Below, in pieces: positions 49,656 to 60,743 of a stretch of DNA of 64,000 nt (position 1 is the first letter of the stretch; each line of letters begins with the position of its first letter). This DNA is from Cycas panzhihuaensis. Taxonomy: Eukaryota; Cycadophyta. The stretch lies in assembly GCA_023213395.1 (NCBI GenBank), contig CM041465.1:141429741-141493740 (forward strand). Direction: 5' to 3'. The notes beneath the pieces were generated by a model. The model was not told the origin of the DNA. It saw only the letters and a program-made list of their open reading frames with translations, and searched no databases. The position numbers were made by a program, and so were the translations under genes.

Positions 49656-50819
49656 TTTAGGGCACGTGAATGAGTCGTCGTCATGCTATGATTCGCTGTT
49701 GGTGCCACATCATTGCTCATACTTATCACGTGGCTCTCTAAGCTCTGTAATGGCGTCTTCGGTTGTAATGGAGGTGACTACAGTGGGAAGGGGCTCGAGT
49801 AGGCCCAGTCGAGAGATATGGTAGCGATTCTCAGTTGTTGTTGTCTAACAGACTAACGACCAAGAGACAGAAGAATGGGAGATGCATTGGATAACCTACA
49901 AAAAAGTTCCAAGGATCGCTCCTATAGGGAAGATATTGCCAAAGCGATGCAGCAAAGGCTGGAGAAACTTATTATGGAGGCTTGTTGTAATGCCCAATAG
50001 TATGACTGCAATGGCAACTCCACCAGTAGTTGTTAAAAACAACATTGTAATTATAATAATGCACAAGGGAGAGACGATTTTTCAACCATCCTTTCAAGAA
50101 TTACTTTATTTCACAGATGTTAGACTCAGCCGTCGAGCGACGAAGGTCATAGTTTGACAGATCCCTGTGTTTTCCTCTTCCAAAAGCTTCAATTCTACCT
50201 TACATTGGTGCCTCTAATAGATTCTTGAGCCAAATAAATGGTTTTTCAAACTCGTAAAAATGGGGTAGCAATTAGATCATCAAATATAACAACTTGAACT
50301 TAGGCAGTAGCTTCCTTCAGAATTTTTTTTTTTTTCCTTCTTCCTGGCAGACTATATCAAGAGCTCGCTTCTGTTCACATGATACAAGGCTTGGACTTTT
50401 AGACTTACGAGTAAAAGACGTTGAAGTGGTCCTACTTCTATGTCTCTTGTGCCACCTTAGAGATGGTGAATAACTTTTATGTTGCCTTTAAGAATGGACA
50501 ATGTATTGAGATTCAACTATATCACTATGGGCACTTCAGTTTATATTATTTAGGTCAGGGGATCGATAGATGATCTATTGAAGATGAGTGGGAGGTGTAC
50601 CAAAGGACTGAAAGAAGGTTTAGTGCTCATTTACGATACCAAGTTGCAGGAATGGCAATGAGGGCCTGATTTACCTTACAAAAAAATGGAGCTGCTTGTG
50701 CAGTCATGGAGTGTTGAAAACTTGAAAAGTAAACTTAAGTTATTGTGGTTTTGTAGGGTTTGTAATGGTGCAAATTGGTTTATATGCTACATAAGAGTAC
50801 TATATTGAAACAAACTTTA
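49656..50819. other. Variable compartment of element C
   Basis: About 1.2 kb, richer in GC, without counterpart in A, B or E. An open stretch of 41 codons from the ATG at 49875 (MGDALDN..., with KAMQQRLEKLIMEAC) and a 91-codon frame (49882-50157) in another phase look protein-like but are not recognised. The right part holds the kelch-like fragment described separately. Confidence 0.45.
50418..50700 (+). pseudogene. Kelch-like gene fragment in element C
   Basis: Reads KWSYFYVSCATLEMVNNFY, a stop at TGA, then after a frameshift LVLIYDTKLQEWQ, another TGA and GPDLPYKK. The pattern of YD...W...PDLP resembles a kelch blade as in plant F-box/kelch proteins. The 67 bp at 50397-50463 recur in element D in inverted orientation, with 3 mismatches. 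Antisense to C. Family assignment is tentative. Confidence 0.4.
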
Positions 50820-51231
50820 TGTAGGAAATAATGTTTGCAAGAGAACAGGGTAGAACGTATATCAAATAACCATAAACTAATATTGCATGAATACATCAAT
50901 GTATCACAATCACAATAGCATAAACCATGAAAGCATTATTATTCAATCCATTGTAGCAGAAAAAAGTAATACAAATTTCTCAAATGTTAGAGGTGGTGTC
51001 TACAAACACCAAGGTTACACACCCCTTAATATTTATAATTTGGCGAAGGAGGAAAACTCCTCAACCCTTGAATTCAAAATAATAATAAAATAATGTTCAC
51101 TTAACTTAAATAAAACTAACTCAACTTAACTTACCTTGACATGTTGAGCATCACATGTATAAATTGAAGATGGTGAAGTGTACAATCCTGGTTGGAAGGT
51201 GGGAGTGGAGTGATGGCAATTAACTCCAACA
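50820..51231 (-). repeat. 3' LTR of element D
   Basis: About 412 bp, starts TGTAGGAAAT and ends ccaaca next to the purine tract ttctcccccttaa. No complete partner LTR is found. Confidence 0.8.
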
Positions 51232-51988
51232 TTCTCCCCCTTAATGTCATCACGAACACTTGAATCTTTTCTTTAAACTTATGGAACTTGTACTTGAAAA
51301 AAATTTTAAAATTCTGATCTTGATTAACATACTTCAACCTTCTTACAAAATATATCTCTTTATCAAGGAATGATGAAAAGAAATTGTAAGTAGATGATGC
51401 TTGATTCAAGTATGTATGTATAGATGCAACTTTGACTTTGTCAACTAGAACATTGAGAAAAAATTAAATTTGAACTTTATCTTTTGTAATCTTTATGCTC
51501 TGAACAACTATCATATCATCAGGTTCATTCTTTGTCATATCATCACATTCATTCTTCATCATGTCATATGATTCATTTTCATTCTCCCCCTCAAATGGAG
51601 GATCAAATCCTTGTGTAGCAAGTTGGTCCTGTATTTGATCTGAATCTTTATTAGTTTTGTCATCATGATCTACTTGTTCTGTCACCTGTCTCACATGCTC
51701 AACAAAAATGTCATCAAATACATAGAGGGTATCTCCCCTATAAGTAGAAATCAATACATTCCAAACTGATTTAGAAGTTGTTAATTCAGAAACCTTTGAA
51801 AAAATATCATCATTCAGAGTGCAAAATAATAAACCTAAAACTTCATTATTTTTTCTAAAATTTTCTTTAATGCTAAGGTCACATTGATGTTGTAAATACT
51901 TCAAAAGATCATGTTCAATAAAGTAATTTTACATGGCGTCATACCATAGTGAAAAGTTATGGCCATCAAAAATTAGAAATTGTACCAT
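51131..51988 (-). pseudogene. Gag-like protein of element D
   Basis: The start at 51988 opens the DGHNFSLWYDAM segment, followed by a TAA where the family has a Gln codon. A 146-codon open part (51464-51904) follows with CDLSIKENFRKNNEVLGLL, LTTSKSVWNVLIS, PPFEGENENESYDMM. A stop near 51463 again replaces Gln. The last open part (51131-51409) crosses the purine tract into the LTR. Close to the gag of B. Confidence 0.8.
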
Positions 51989-53640
51989 TTTATCAAGAAA
52001 AACTTTAGTATAAAAGTATGCTTTTACTAAGTCAAGAAGGTCAATAAATACAATGAATATATATGATTTCAAATAAACCTTTTTGAAAGTGGAAAAAATG
52101 CCTTTTAAAAAGTTAATCAACTAAGCACAATAAAGAAATGATTCTTTTAATAATAATAAAAAAAAAGTTTTCAATAAGTATGCCTCTTGAATAAACTTTG
52201 ATGATGGAACATAAAGATTTCTTAACCTTTGATTTTTAAATGAATAATCTTTCAATGCAATAAATATTTTGCCTTGATACTAATATAATACTGAAAAAAC
52301 TGAAATATATATATTTTTTACTTTGAAAGATAAGGAGTATGAAGAAACTTTTTAAAAGAATGGTCAGATGATAACCTCAAGTTAGATAGCTTCAAAACTA
52401 TACTAAATGATATTAGAATGATGTAAAACTTTACGAGTATGAAGATAAACAAAATATGAATCCAACGAAATTGACCGTTTTGAAAACGAGTTCCTATAAG
52501 TTAAGTTTTGATGAATCAAAGGAATAGGCCTCATTTTGAGGCACAACAGGAGCAAGGGGCTCAAAATTATATAAAAATAGAAATAAAATGCTTAGAAAAT
52601 GTTGTAAAATAATCAAATATTGGTTATAGGACTGTTCAATGTACTTTCAATTGAAAAAAATTGAGAAATATATATAAAAATATGTAAAAAATGGTAGGTT
52701 TAAAGTAATAAAGTGCCTCTATTTTGAGCGATTTAAAAATCAGCAAAAATATATTAAAATGTATAAAACCCTATATCAAATTGAAGAGAATTGAGTCAGC
52801 TTCCCAAAAAAATTAACAGAACTGAATTCGGATGTCAAACAGGAAAGTTATAGTGAAAATAGTAACACATACCTTTATGGTAAAATATTAAGAAAAACTT
52901 TAAAAACCACTAAAATGTCAAGTTCAACGATTAAAATAATAATCAAAATAAATTCTAAAAAATAAAATAAAATATGGGTAATGAAGTTTATTGAACATAG
53001 ATTACTTTAGAATAAATCTGGGTAGAAAATAGTTTCCTAGTAATAAAATACAATCAGTTCAAAAAGCTATTTTGTAAAAAATTAAAAAAAGGCTAAAAAA
53101 AGGATAGATCGATTTTAAATCGACTGAAACAGGGTCAAATCAATACCAAATTGGTCATATGACCAATCAAAATTGATCTACAGAAAAAATTTGATCCAAT
53201 GAAAGTGGTTCATTAGAAATCGATGTCTGAACAAGGAGTTATGGCAAAAAAATGCCTATAACCCTATGTAAAATAAAAAATTGAAAAAAAAAAAAATGGA
53301 AAACGTTTATAAAAATTGAAAAGCCCCTTTAAGGATGAATAACAGTCATGTGAGGATTGAAAATGACCAGGGGGATAGGAGTCAAGGGTGCTAAGCTCTT
53401 TAAACACCCGGATTTAAAATTATATACAAAATAATTTAAATTTTTAAAAAACTTTATAAAACTAAAAATAAAAAATTACAAAATAAAATTTTAATTGTCA
53501 TGCCCGCTGCTTGTCATGCGCCAATGCACAGCTCAAAAAAAAATTGAATTGATCGTTTTAACATACAGACGGGAGGCGAATTATATGTCGGGCGCAGTAA
53601 ATTTATATACATAAAATAAACAAATGTTATAAAAACGGCC
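51989..53640 (-). other. Conserved non-coding block of element D
   Basis: Same block as in B and C. Palindrome tggtcatatgacca at 53152-53165, about 1164 bp from the gag start. At 53588-53630 it has the unexpanded equivalent of the TA tract of B. Confidence 0.75.
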
Positions 53641-54320
53641 ACCGCGAACTGTATTGGGAGTAAATTGAATCATTCTATCTGCATTGGGATGAAGGCTAGT
53701 TGTACACCATTACAGAGAGACACTAACGAACGTGTAATCCCAGTAATAGACAAACATAACACAATAGAATCTTCTAGAGCATCGGCAGCTGAGACATAGA
53801 GAAAGTAACTTTTTTTGGTAGGAAATTATTGAACAATTGAGACATGGTCTCTAAGGCGGCACAAGAGACATAGAAGTAGGACCACTTCAACGTCTCCTAC
53901 TCGTAAGTCTAAAAAAGTTATAAAAAGACAGACTATGTTAAAATTTTCACACTATACACTTGTTTTGCAAATATATTATAGCAGAGAAACAGGTGCCAAT
54001 GTAGCAATGGAACTAGAGATATTATGAACTTCTGTTGAGATGAATGTATATTGAAACTGAATTTTATTTCATTTCAGTTCTATATCTCTATGTGTATGCT
54101 AGTTTATACCAAATGTAGGAAGAAATATATAATGGAATATTTCAAAAAAACATATATTTGTACAAAAAAGTATGAAAAAATATTTTTTTTCTTTCAGTTA
54201 AAAAATAATAGTCTTCATACAATATGTATACCATAAAAGAGATATTTCAAAAAATTTATATCTATAAAGAAGCATGAAAAACTACTGATTCAATGGAGCC
54301 ACAAAGGAAAATAGATAATT
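53641..54320. other. Variable compartment of element D
   Basis: Contains a 67-bp segment (53848-53914) that is the reverse complement of 50397-50463 in C with three mismatches. In minus-strand sense it reads ETLKWSYFYVSCAALETM, the same protein-like text as in C. The rest is AT-rich and unassigned. At 54100-54125 tttatacca-aatgtagga looks like a mutated primer site next to an LTR start. Confidence 0.5.
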
Positions 54321-55079
54321 TTCAAATATTTTGAAGAAAGTATATAAAAAAAAATGAAATGCATATACTTATATCTGAGATCTTTTCAAATATGTGAAAT
54401 AGATATATCAGAAATATATATTTAAATATGAAAATAAAACTGTAGAACCTGGTAATGTAGGTGTAGCAAATCTGTAGCTGAAAATAGGCTTCAAAAACTT
54501 CCAATAGATAGATCTTCTTCCTTACAAGTTAAATATAGGCAGATATGTTATAATATATGGTTTGTTGGGCAGAATATGCACCAAAGCTTGCAGATCTTAA
54601 AAAAAGCTTAAAAAAATGGTTAAATATATGTTAAAAAATAAAGATCTAAAATAAAATATAGCAAATCTGAACCAAATATTACAAATCTAAAATAAATATA
54701 TGAGAAAAATGGTCAAATACTTACTGAAATAAGCAGATTTGAAAAAAAAAAACTTGATAAATATTATAGATCTGAAATAAGTATAAAAAAAAATGGTAAA
54801 ATTCTTAGTAAAATACGCAGATCTAAAAAAAATATGTAGAAGATCTGAGGAAAACTATAGCAGATCTAAAGTACAATATGTCAGATCTGAGAAATATATA
54901 GCAGATCTTGAAGTAAACTTTGAAAAAATGTAGCTTGCTATTGATCTCCTTCACAAATCTAAAGAAATCTGAAATATCTTTATTATAGCACAAATATAAC
55001 TTAGGAATATACAAATCTTAATGAAATAATATAAGAAACTTATTGAAAAAAAAAACTTGTAGAAAATAAATATAACTAG
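54321..55079. repeat. Leader of D and GCAGATCT-type short repeats
   Basis: 54330-54600 weakly matches the leader of B. From about 54580 to 54910 the words agatctga, gcagatct and caaatct recur every 20-45 bp in AT-rich DNA, a degenerate tandem array. No gene and no 5' LTR of D or E could be found here. Confidence 0.5.
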
Positions 55080-55800
55080 TATTTTGCTTGTGAGTAAAAC
55101 TATTTCAAAAACGCTAATAAATCTTGTTGCTCTTCAAAGAAACTTCAGCGTTCTTCCCGTTTTTCTCCCGTCGCGCAGCCCGCAGTGGCTATTAGTAACA
55201 GCGTTTGGCATCCTCGACGCTCGCAGTGGCTTCATTATTGGCGCGTTGCGCAGCGTCTCTCACATTTTTCGTGCCGCCTCTGGTTTCTTTTTCTAGCATC
55301 TTCGTGCGTAGCTGATTTTGTTTACCGTGCCCTACGGTCCAGCACTTTTAATAGCAAGACGGTCCAATTTGTAAGCCATTTCCAACACTTTAATAACAGC
55401 AATACACATTTAATAACAATACTTCTTTCGCAGCTAGTGTTACGGTCTAGCACCTTTTAATAACAAGACACAGCATTTAATACAATACGGCCCAGCACTT
55501 GATAACAGCGCACTCTTCATTAATAATCGTATTCGCACTCTTCATTAATAATCGCGTTTATTGCATTAATAATTGCAATCGTGTTTGTTGCATTGATAAT
55601 TACGTTCGGCACTCTGCTTCGAACCCTGAATTGGCGCAACTAGTGTATTGCTCATGTTTGCCCGCCAGACGACTAGTACTTCATTGGCGTCGGCGATTCT
55701 CGATTATCATTGGCATTGGCGTCTACGTTTGCATTCAGCGCTCGTCTGCGTTGGGAGCGGCACAGCTTGTTGTCATTGGCGTCTGAAATTTTTAGCATTA
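55080..55800 (+). other. GC- and CpG-rich leader of element E
   Basis: Stands out from the AT-rich surroundings by many CpG dinucleotides (gtcgcgcagcccgcag, ggcgcgttgcgcagcg, ggcgtcggcg). Short words such as attaataatcg and ccagcac recur. Overlapping open frames exist but none is recognised. It corresponds in position to the variable compartment of the other copies. Confidence 0.5.
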
Positions 55801-55819
55801 ACAACATTTTATATATAAC

Positions 55820-55895
55820 GCCTTTTCATTGTTTATATATATAGTGTGTTTATAGACGCCTTTCATTATTTATATATATAGTGTGTTTATAGATA
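55820..55895. repeat. Tandem duplication of 37-38 bp
   Basis: Two successive units cgcctttt-catt.tttatatatatagtgtgtttataga. Confidence 0.8.
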
Positions 55896-57429
55896 TACTA
55901 AGCCCGACTTGCATCGGCGTCTTATTGCATCTAAGACTGGTTTCATTCATAATGACCATTTTTAGTTCGAACACATTTATATTATATAGATTATAGATTT
56001 TTTAATTCAAAGTTTTGAAAAATTTAATGTTATTATATAAAGTTTCAAATACGGTTTTAAAAAAGGGATTAACTTTCTTCTTTTTAGCTGCCGGTCTTAT
56101 CTTATCACTACGTGACCATTAGTCTTTTTTTAAAGAGGTTTTTCATTTTTTTATTAACGTTTTTCCTTTTATTTATTTTTATTTTTATTTTACATAGGGT
56201 TATTGGTATTTTTTCGCCATAACTCTTCACTGGAGCATCGGTTTCAGATGAAACCTACTCCAATAGATCAGAAATTTTCTGTACACCGATTTCGACTGGT
56301 CATATGACCAATTTGGTGCCAATTTGGCCCTGTTTCGACCATTTTAACATTAGATTTTTAAAATTTTAGCCTTTTTCGCATTTTTAACAAAATCGTTTGT
56401 AGAACTAGCTGTCATTTATTACTGGTAAACTATTTTTTACCCAGATTTCCTCTATAGCAATCTACGTTGTATAGACTTTAATACCCACTTTTTACTTCAA
56501 TTTTTTGAGTTCATCTTCATTAATATTTTAATCGCTGAAATAAGGAATTTAGTTATTTTTTGCATGTTTACTAACATTCTACATAAAAATACCTGTTACA
56601 TTTTTCACTATAACCTTTTTATTTTATATCATATTTCAATTCCGTTAGCTTTGTTGGGAAGCTGACTCATTTCTCCTTATTTTGACATATTGTTTTATAT
56701 ATTTTGATATTATCTTCCTAAATTTCAAATCAGTCAAAGTTGAGGTATCTTATTGCCCTAAATCTATTGTTTTTACACTAATTTTTTAAAAATTTTCAAT
56801 TGAAAGAACATTGAACATTTCATAAATAATATTTGATCCTTTTTTCAACTTTTTCTAAAGGTTAATTAGTAATTTTATGCAAATTTTGACTAACCTGCTC
56901 CTGATAGGCTCCATAAGGAGGTCCATATATTTGCATCATTCAAATTGTGATTTATTGGTACTCGTTTTCAAAACCATTTATTTCATTAGATTCACACCTT
57001 GTTAATCTATATATTGGTAAAATTTTAAGTTATTCTGACATTATTCAATATAGTTTTCAATCTGTTAAAGTTGAGCATATACGTACATCCTAATAAGCTT
57101 GCCTTCTTTCAAAAATTTTAAAGAAAATTCTAGTTCATATCTCATTGTTTACTCAAAGTTTCTGCTTGATCTGTCTACAAGCATTTTAAGTTGTCTTGAA
57201 CCAGCATTTATTCATAAGGCAATATATATTTTTCTCAAAGAAAAGTTATTTTTTATACAAAAAAGGAAGTTTTTTATATTGAAGATTTACATTACTCATT
57301 TGAGAAATTGGCATTTTTTGAAAACTATTTATTCTCAAAAGTTTATTTCAAGTCTTACATAAGTGAAAAGTTTTTTAAGTTTACTTTCAAACACATCATT
57401 ACTTTCTTATTGATTACATTGCTTTCAAA
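55896..57429 (+). other. Conserved non-coding block of element E
   Basis: Colinear with the block of A and, inverted, with those of B, C and D. Palindrome tggtcatatgacca at 56297-56310, 1120 bp before gag. No gene. Confidence 0.75.
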
Positions 57430-58221
57430 ATGGCACAATTCCCCATTTTTTATGGCCATAACTTTTTACTATGGTATGACACTATGCAAACTTACTTTAT
57501 TGAACATGATCTTTTAAAGTATTTACAACATGAATGTGACCTTAGCATTAAAGAAAATTTTAGAAAAGATAATAAAGTTTTAGGTTTATTATTTTGCACT
57601 ATGACTGATGATATTTTTTCACTGGTTTCTAAATTAACAACATCTAAGTCTGTTTGGGATTTATTGATTTCCATTTATGGGGGAGATATCCCCACTGTAT
57701 TTGATGAAACTTTTGATGAGCATGTGAGACAGGTAACAGAACAGATATATCATGATGATAATAACCATGAGGATTTAGATCAAATGCAGGACCACCTTGT
57801 TGCACAAGGATTTGATCCTCCATTTGAGGGGGAGCATGAAGACGAATCTTATGACATAATGAAGAATGAACTTGATGATATGACAACTGTTCAAAGCATA
57901 AAGATTACAAAAGTTCAAGTTCAAAGCCTTCCTAATGTCCCAGTTGACAAAGTCCAAATTACAACTATTCATCTACATTTGCATCAAGTTTCATCTACTT
58001 ACAGTTTTCCTACATCATTCTATGATAAAGAGACATATGTGGCTATAAGGGTGAGAAGAGTTAATAAAGATCAAGATCAGAATTTCAAAGTTTTTTTCAA
58101 GTACCAATTCCATAAGTTCAAGGAAAAGATACAAGTGTTCATGCTGACATTAAGGGGGAGAATGTTGGAGTGTAATGTCATCACTCAACTTCCTCTTACC
58201 TACCAGGATTGTGCACCTTAA
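57430..58221 (+). CDS. Gag-like protein of element E, intact frame
   Basis: 263 codons without a break, the best copy in the window. The start at the ATG after an in-frame gap agrees with all other copies. Residues 1-80 form a UBN2-like gag start: GHNFLLWYDTMQTYFIEHDL, then DLSIKENF, LGLLFCTM.DD and LTTSKSVWDLLIS. An acidic middle (PPFEGEHEDESYD) and a Lys/Phe-rich end (FKVFFKYQFHKFKEKI) follow. The last part is encoded by the purine tract (LRGRM) and the first 59 bases of the 3' LTR. No zinc knuckle, protease or enzyme follows. Presumably a structural protein that packages element RNA; copia-type enzymes would have to come from another element. Confidence 0.82.
   Translation: MAQFPIFYGHNFLLWYDTMQTYFIEHDLLKYLQHECDLSIKENFRKDNKVLGLLFCTMTDDIFSLVSKLTTSKSVWDLLISIYGGDIPTVFDETFDEHVRQVTEQIYHDDNNHEDLDQMQDHLVAQGFDPPFEGEHEDESYDIMKNELDDMTTVQSIKITKVQVQSLPNVPVDKVQITTIHLHLHQVSSTYSFPTSFYDKETYVAIRVRRVNKDQDQNFKVFFKYQFHKFKEKIQVFMLTLRGRMLECNVITQLPLTYQDCAP
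58150..58162 (+). other. Polypurine tract of element E, inside gag
   Basis: ttaagggggagaa directly before the LTR; it also encodes part of the gag frame. Confidence 0.85.
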
Positions 58222-58569
58222 TTTAGACATGTGATGCTCAACATGTCAAGGTAAGTTAAGGTAAGTTGAGTTAGTTTCATTTGAGTTAAGTTGTATTATT
58301 TTATTATTAATTTAAATTCAGGGGTTGAGGAGTTTCCCTCCTCCCCCAAACTATAAATGTTAAGGGGTGTATAACCCTGGTATCTTCAGACACCGCCTAC
58401 CTTTGAGGAGATTTGTAATGCTCATTATTGCTACAATGGATTGAACAACAAGGCTTTCATGTTCTTTATGCTATTGTGATTGTGACACATTGATGTATTA
58501 ATGTAATACTGGTTTATGGTTATTTGATATATGTTTTACCCTGTTCTCCTGCTAGTTTATATTCCTTCA
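58163..58569 (+). repeat. 3' LTR of element E
   Basis: 407 bp, TGTTGGAG...CCTTCA, with hairpin, TATA box (ctataaat near 58350) and stem-loop. The following 5 bases (taatt) do not match the flank left of D (cttta). Confidence 0.85.
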
Positions 58570-58634
58570 TAATTGTCTGCTTTGATACCAGATGTTGGAA
58601 ATAATATGGAGTTAAACTAAGCTCTGATACCAAA
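58570..58634 (-). other. Duplicated primer site next to 5' LTR of C
   Basis: gctctgatacca (58621-58632) adjoins the C LTR. A second, mutated copy (gctttgatacca, about 58580-58591) is followed by 20-25 bp resembling an LTR start (tgttggaaataatatggag). Either a local duplication, or the remnant of the 5' end of D. Confidence 0.65.
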
Positions 58635-59042
58635 TGTTGGAAATAAAATGGAGCAAGAGAACATGGCAGAACATAAACTAATCTCCAATACACCAATACT
58701 TCAATACATGAATGTTGTATAAACTGAAAACTCATTATATTTAATCCATATTTGTGAGAAGAGTTTTACAAATTTCCCAATATGGGTGGTGTCTAGAGAC
58801 ACTAGGGTTGCACACCCCTCAATATTTATAATTTTATAGGAGGAGAAAAACTCCTCAACCCTTAAAATTTAAATTACAATAAAATAATACAAACTTAACT
58901 TAAAGTAAACTTAACTCAAATTAATATTAACTTATATTAACTTACCTACACATGTTGAGCGCCCACATATGTAAATTAAAGAAGATGAGGTGTGCTCCTC
59001 TAGTTGGAAGGTAGGAGTTGAGTGATGACTATTAACTCCAAC
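58635..59042 (-). repeat. 5' LTR of element C
   Basis: 408 bp, TG...CA, with its primer site on the left. Shares subfamily variants with 47194-47331. Confidence 0.8.
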
Positions 59043-60720
59043 ACTTCTCGTGTGGTCCCTTCTACATATCAAGGTACTTCTATTATTCCCATTTAAGGTA
59101 ATCCTAGTTCTTCTCATCCTTCTACCTTTTACCAAGTGGGTTTACCTTCATCAACCTCACAACCTATTCATTCCTATTCCATTAGGGTTACCCCCTCTCA
59201 TCTTGTCTCATCCTCCACTCAATTTCTAGTTCACATGTCCTATATAGTTGTGTTGCAAGGCATTAGACCTTGTGCTTCTTCTCCTAAAATACTTAATGTA
59301 ACTCCTTCATCCCAACATGTTTCTCATACCTATCATATTCATCTATATACTTCACTTAGTCAATCTTAAGTTTTAGGGGTTATTAATCCTACTTCCTCAT
59401 CACATGTTCATAGAACTACCCCACAACCAATCCCTTTTTCTTTATTTAATCCCACCCTTCCTCAATACCCTATGCCACAAACTAATTCTATTGTTAACCT
59501 TATAATTTGGTTTAATCCTTCATCTACTCTTCCATCCCATTCTTTTCCTCAACAACAATAACAACAACCCATTCCTTCTACCACTCTACATCCATCGTCC
59601 TTGTCTCAATATACCACTACATTGATGGCAAGGAAACCTTTTTTGGACTATATGAAGTCTTCTTTTCTGTGTGAGTTCCTTTTATCCCCTATGCCTCCAT
59701 TCCTTCCTAAGTTACCAAAATTCTCAAGTGACTCCTTCCAAGATCCCACCTCTTATATATAAGTATTTGCACTTGCTTCTATAGATTTCATGTTGTATGA
59801 TTACATCATGATACGTTTATTTCCTAAATAAGTTCAAGGTGATGCCTTAAAATGGTTTTATTGACCTCTTGGCTTCTGTACTCTCATTTCAATAATTAAT
59901 TTGTTCTTTCATCAACTATTTTGATGTAGTGAGGTTGTTTGAATACGGTATCAAATCCATGATGAAACTTCTAGAGACTTTGTAAGAAGGTTTCAAGACT
60001 AAGTACATGCATATCATTCACGTCTTGAGCCTAGTCTCCTATTTGATTTATTCACCAATGCTTTGAGGCCACAGGTACATCTTAAAGTTCTTAAGCTTGG
60101 CCCTCAAACCTATAAAGAAGTTGTTGATTATTATTTAGCTTTGGAAACATTTGAGATTTAAGTAAGTATTAAGAAGATTAGAAAACCTATTATGTCTAAA
60201 GAAACTATTCAAATAACTAAAACTTCCCATCCTAAACCTATCTATAATCATTTAACTTCTACCATCAAATCGTTAGAGGGTGCGATCAACACCAAGCTAT
60301 GTGTTGATGGTCCTTCTCAAAATCAGCCCTCCTAAGAAATAAAAGTAATTTACCTTACTGAAGGAAGGAAGAAACAAGCTCCTCCTCCACCTCTTCCTTC
60401 TTTCAGAAAAATAAAATAGTGTTTATATCATCAAACAAATGCGTAAGACAGAAGTGAATGTCACATAATTTAAGCTATGACATAAAATATAAATGTTCAA
60501 TCAAATTATCCCTCCAAAGTGTCTCAAGATTAGATGATTCATAAGGATCCCTTACCTCAACATAAAGACAAAATAATCAAAGACGATAAGGGAAAGGAAA
60601 AATAGGTTCAAGATAATCAAGATAAGTCTTATAGTTTTGATTCTTCTAAGAAGACTACTACTCCGCTTAATCCCTCAATAAAATGAGCTAGTAATCAAGC
60701 TTAACTACCTCCTAAAGGTG
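59043..60720 (+). pseudogene. G3 gag, broken
   Basis: A Ser/Pro/Thr-rich N-terminal part is followed by the gag domain (59630-60160), with the LPKL.KFS.DS.QDPTS start, LF....QGDALKWFY and FG.F.....L. A decayed zinc knuckle (YHQTNA.DRSEC, about 60430-60460) and a charged linker follow. Stops again fall mainly at Gln positions. Matches G2 10650-12560. Confidence 0.75.
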
Positions 60721-60743
60721 GTGAGACCAAGAGAACGATTAAT

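Larger units (their letters stand above)
55080..58569 (+). mobile_element. Element E, gag-only element lacking its 5' LTR
   Basis: Head-to-head with D. It has a GC-rich leader, the conserved non-coding block, an intact gag and a 3' LTR, but no recognisable 5' LTR or primer site. The left border is set at the change from AT-rich DNA to the GC-rich leader and is approximate. Confidence 0.7.
47194..59042 (-). mobile_element. Element C, gag-only LTR element split by D and E
   Basis: A truncated 3' LTR (47194-47331), gag, conserved block and variable compartment run to 50819. The primer site and 5' LTR appear at 58621-59042. The two LTR pieces share variants not found in A, B, D or E (gaagatgaggtgtgctcc and gatgactatta), which supports their being one pair. 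D and E lie between. The outer half of the left LTR is missing together with neighbouring G3 sequence, so no target duplication can be checked. Confidence 0.7.

Noticed and set aside
57644-57972. Minus-strand frames of 80 and 65 codons under the E gag
   Set aside because: They overlap the conserved gag frame antisense and show no conservation in other copies.
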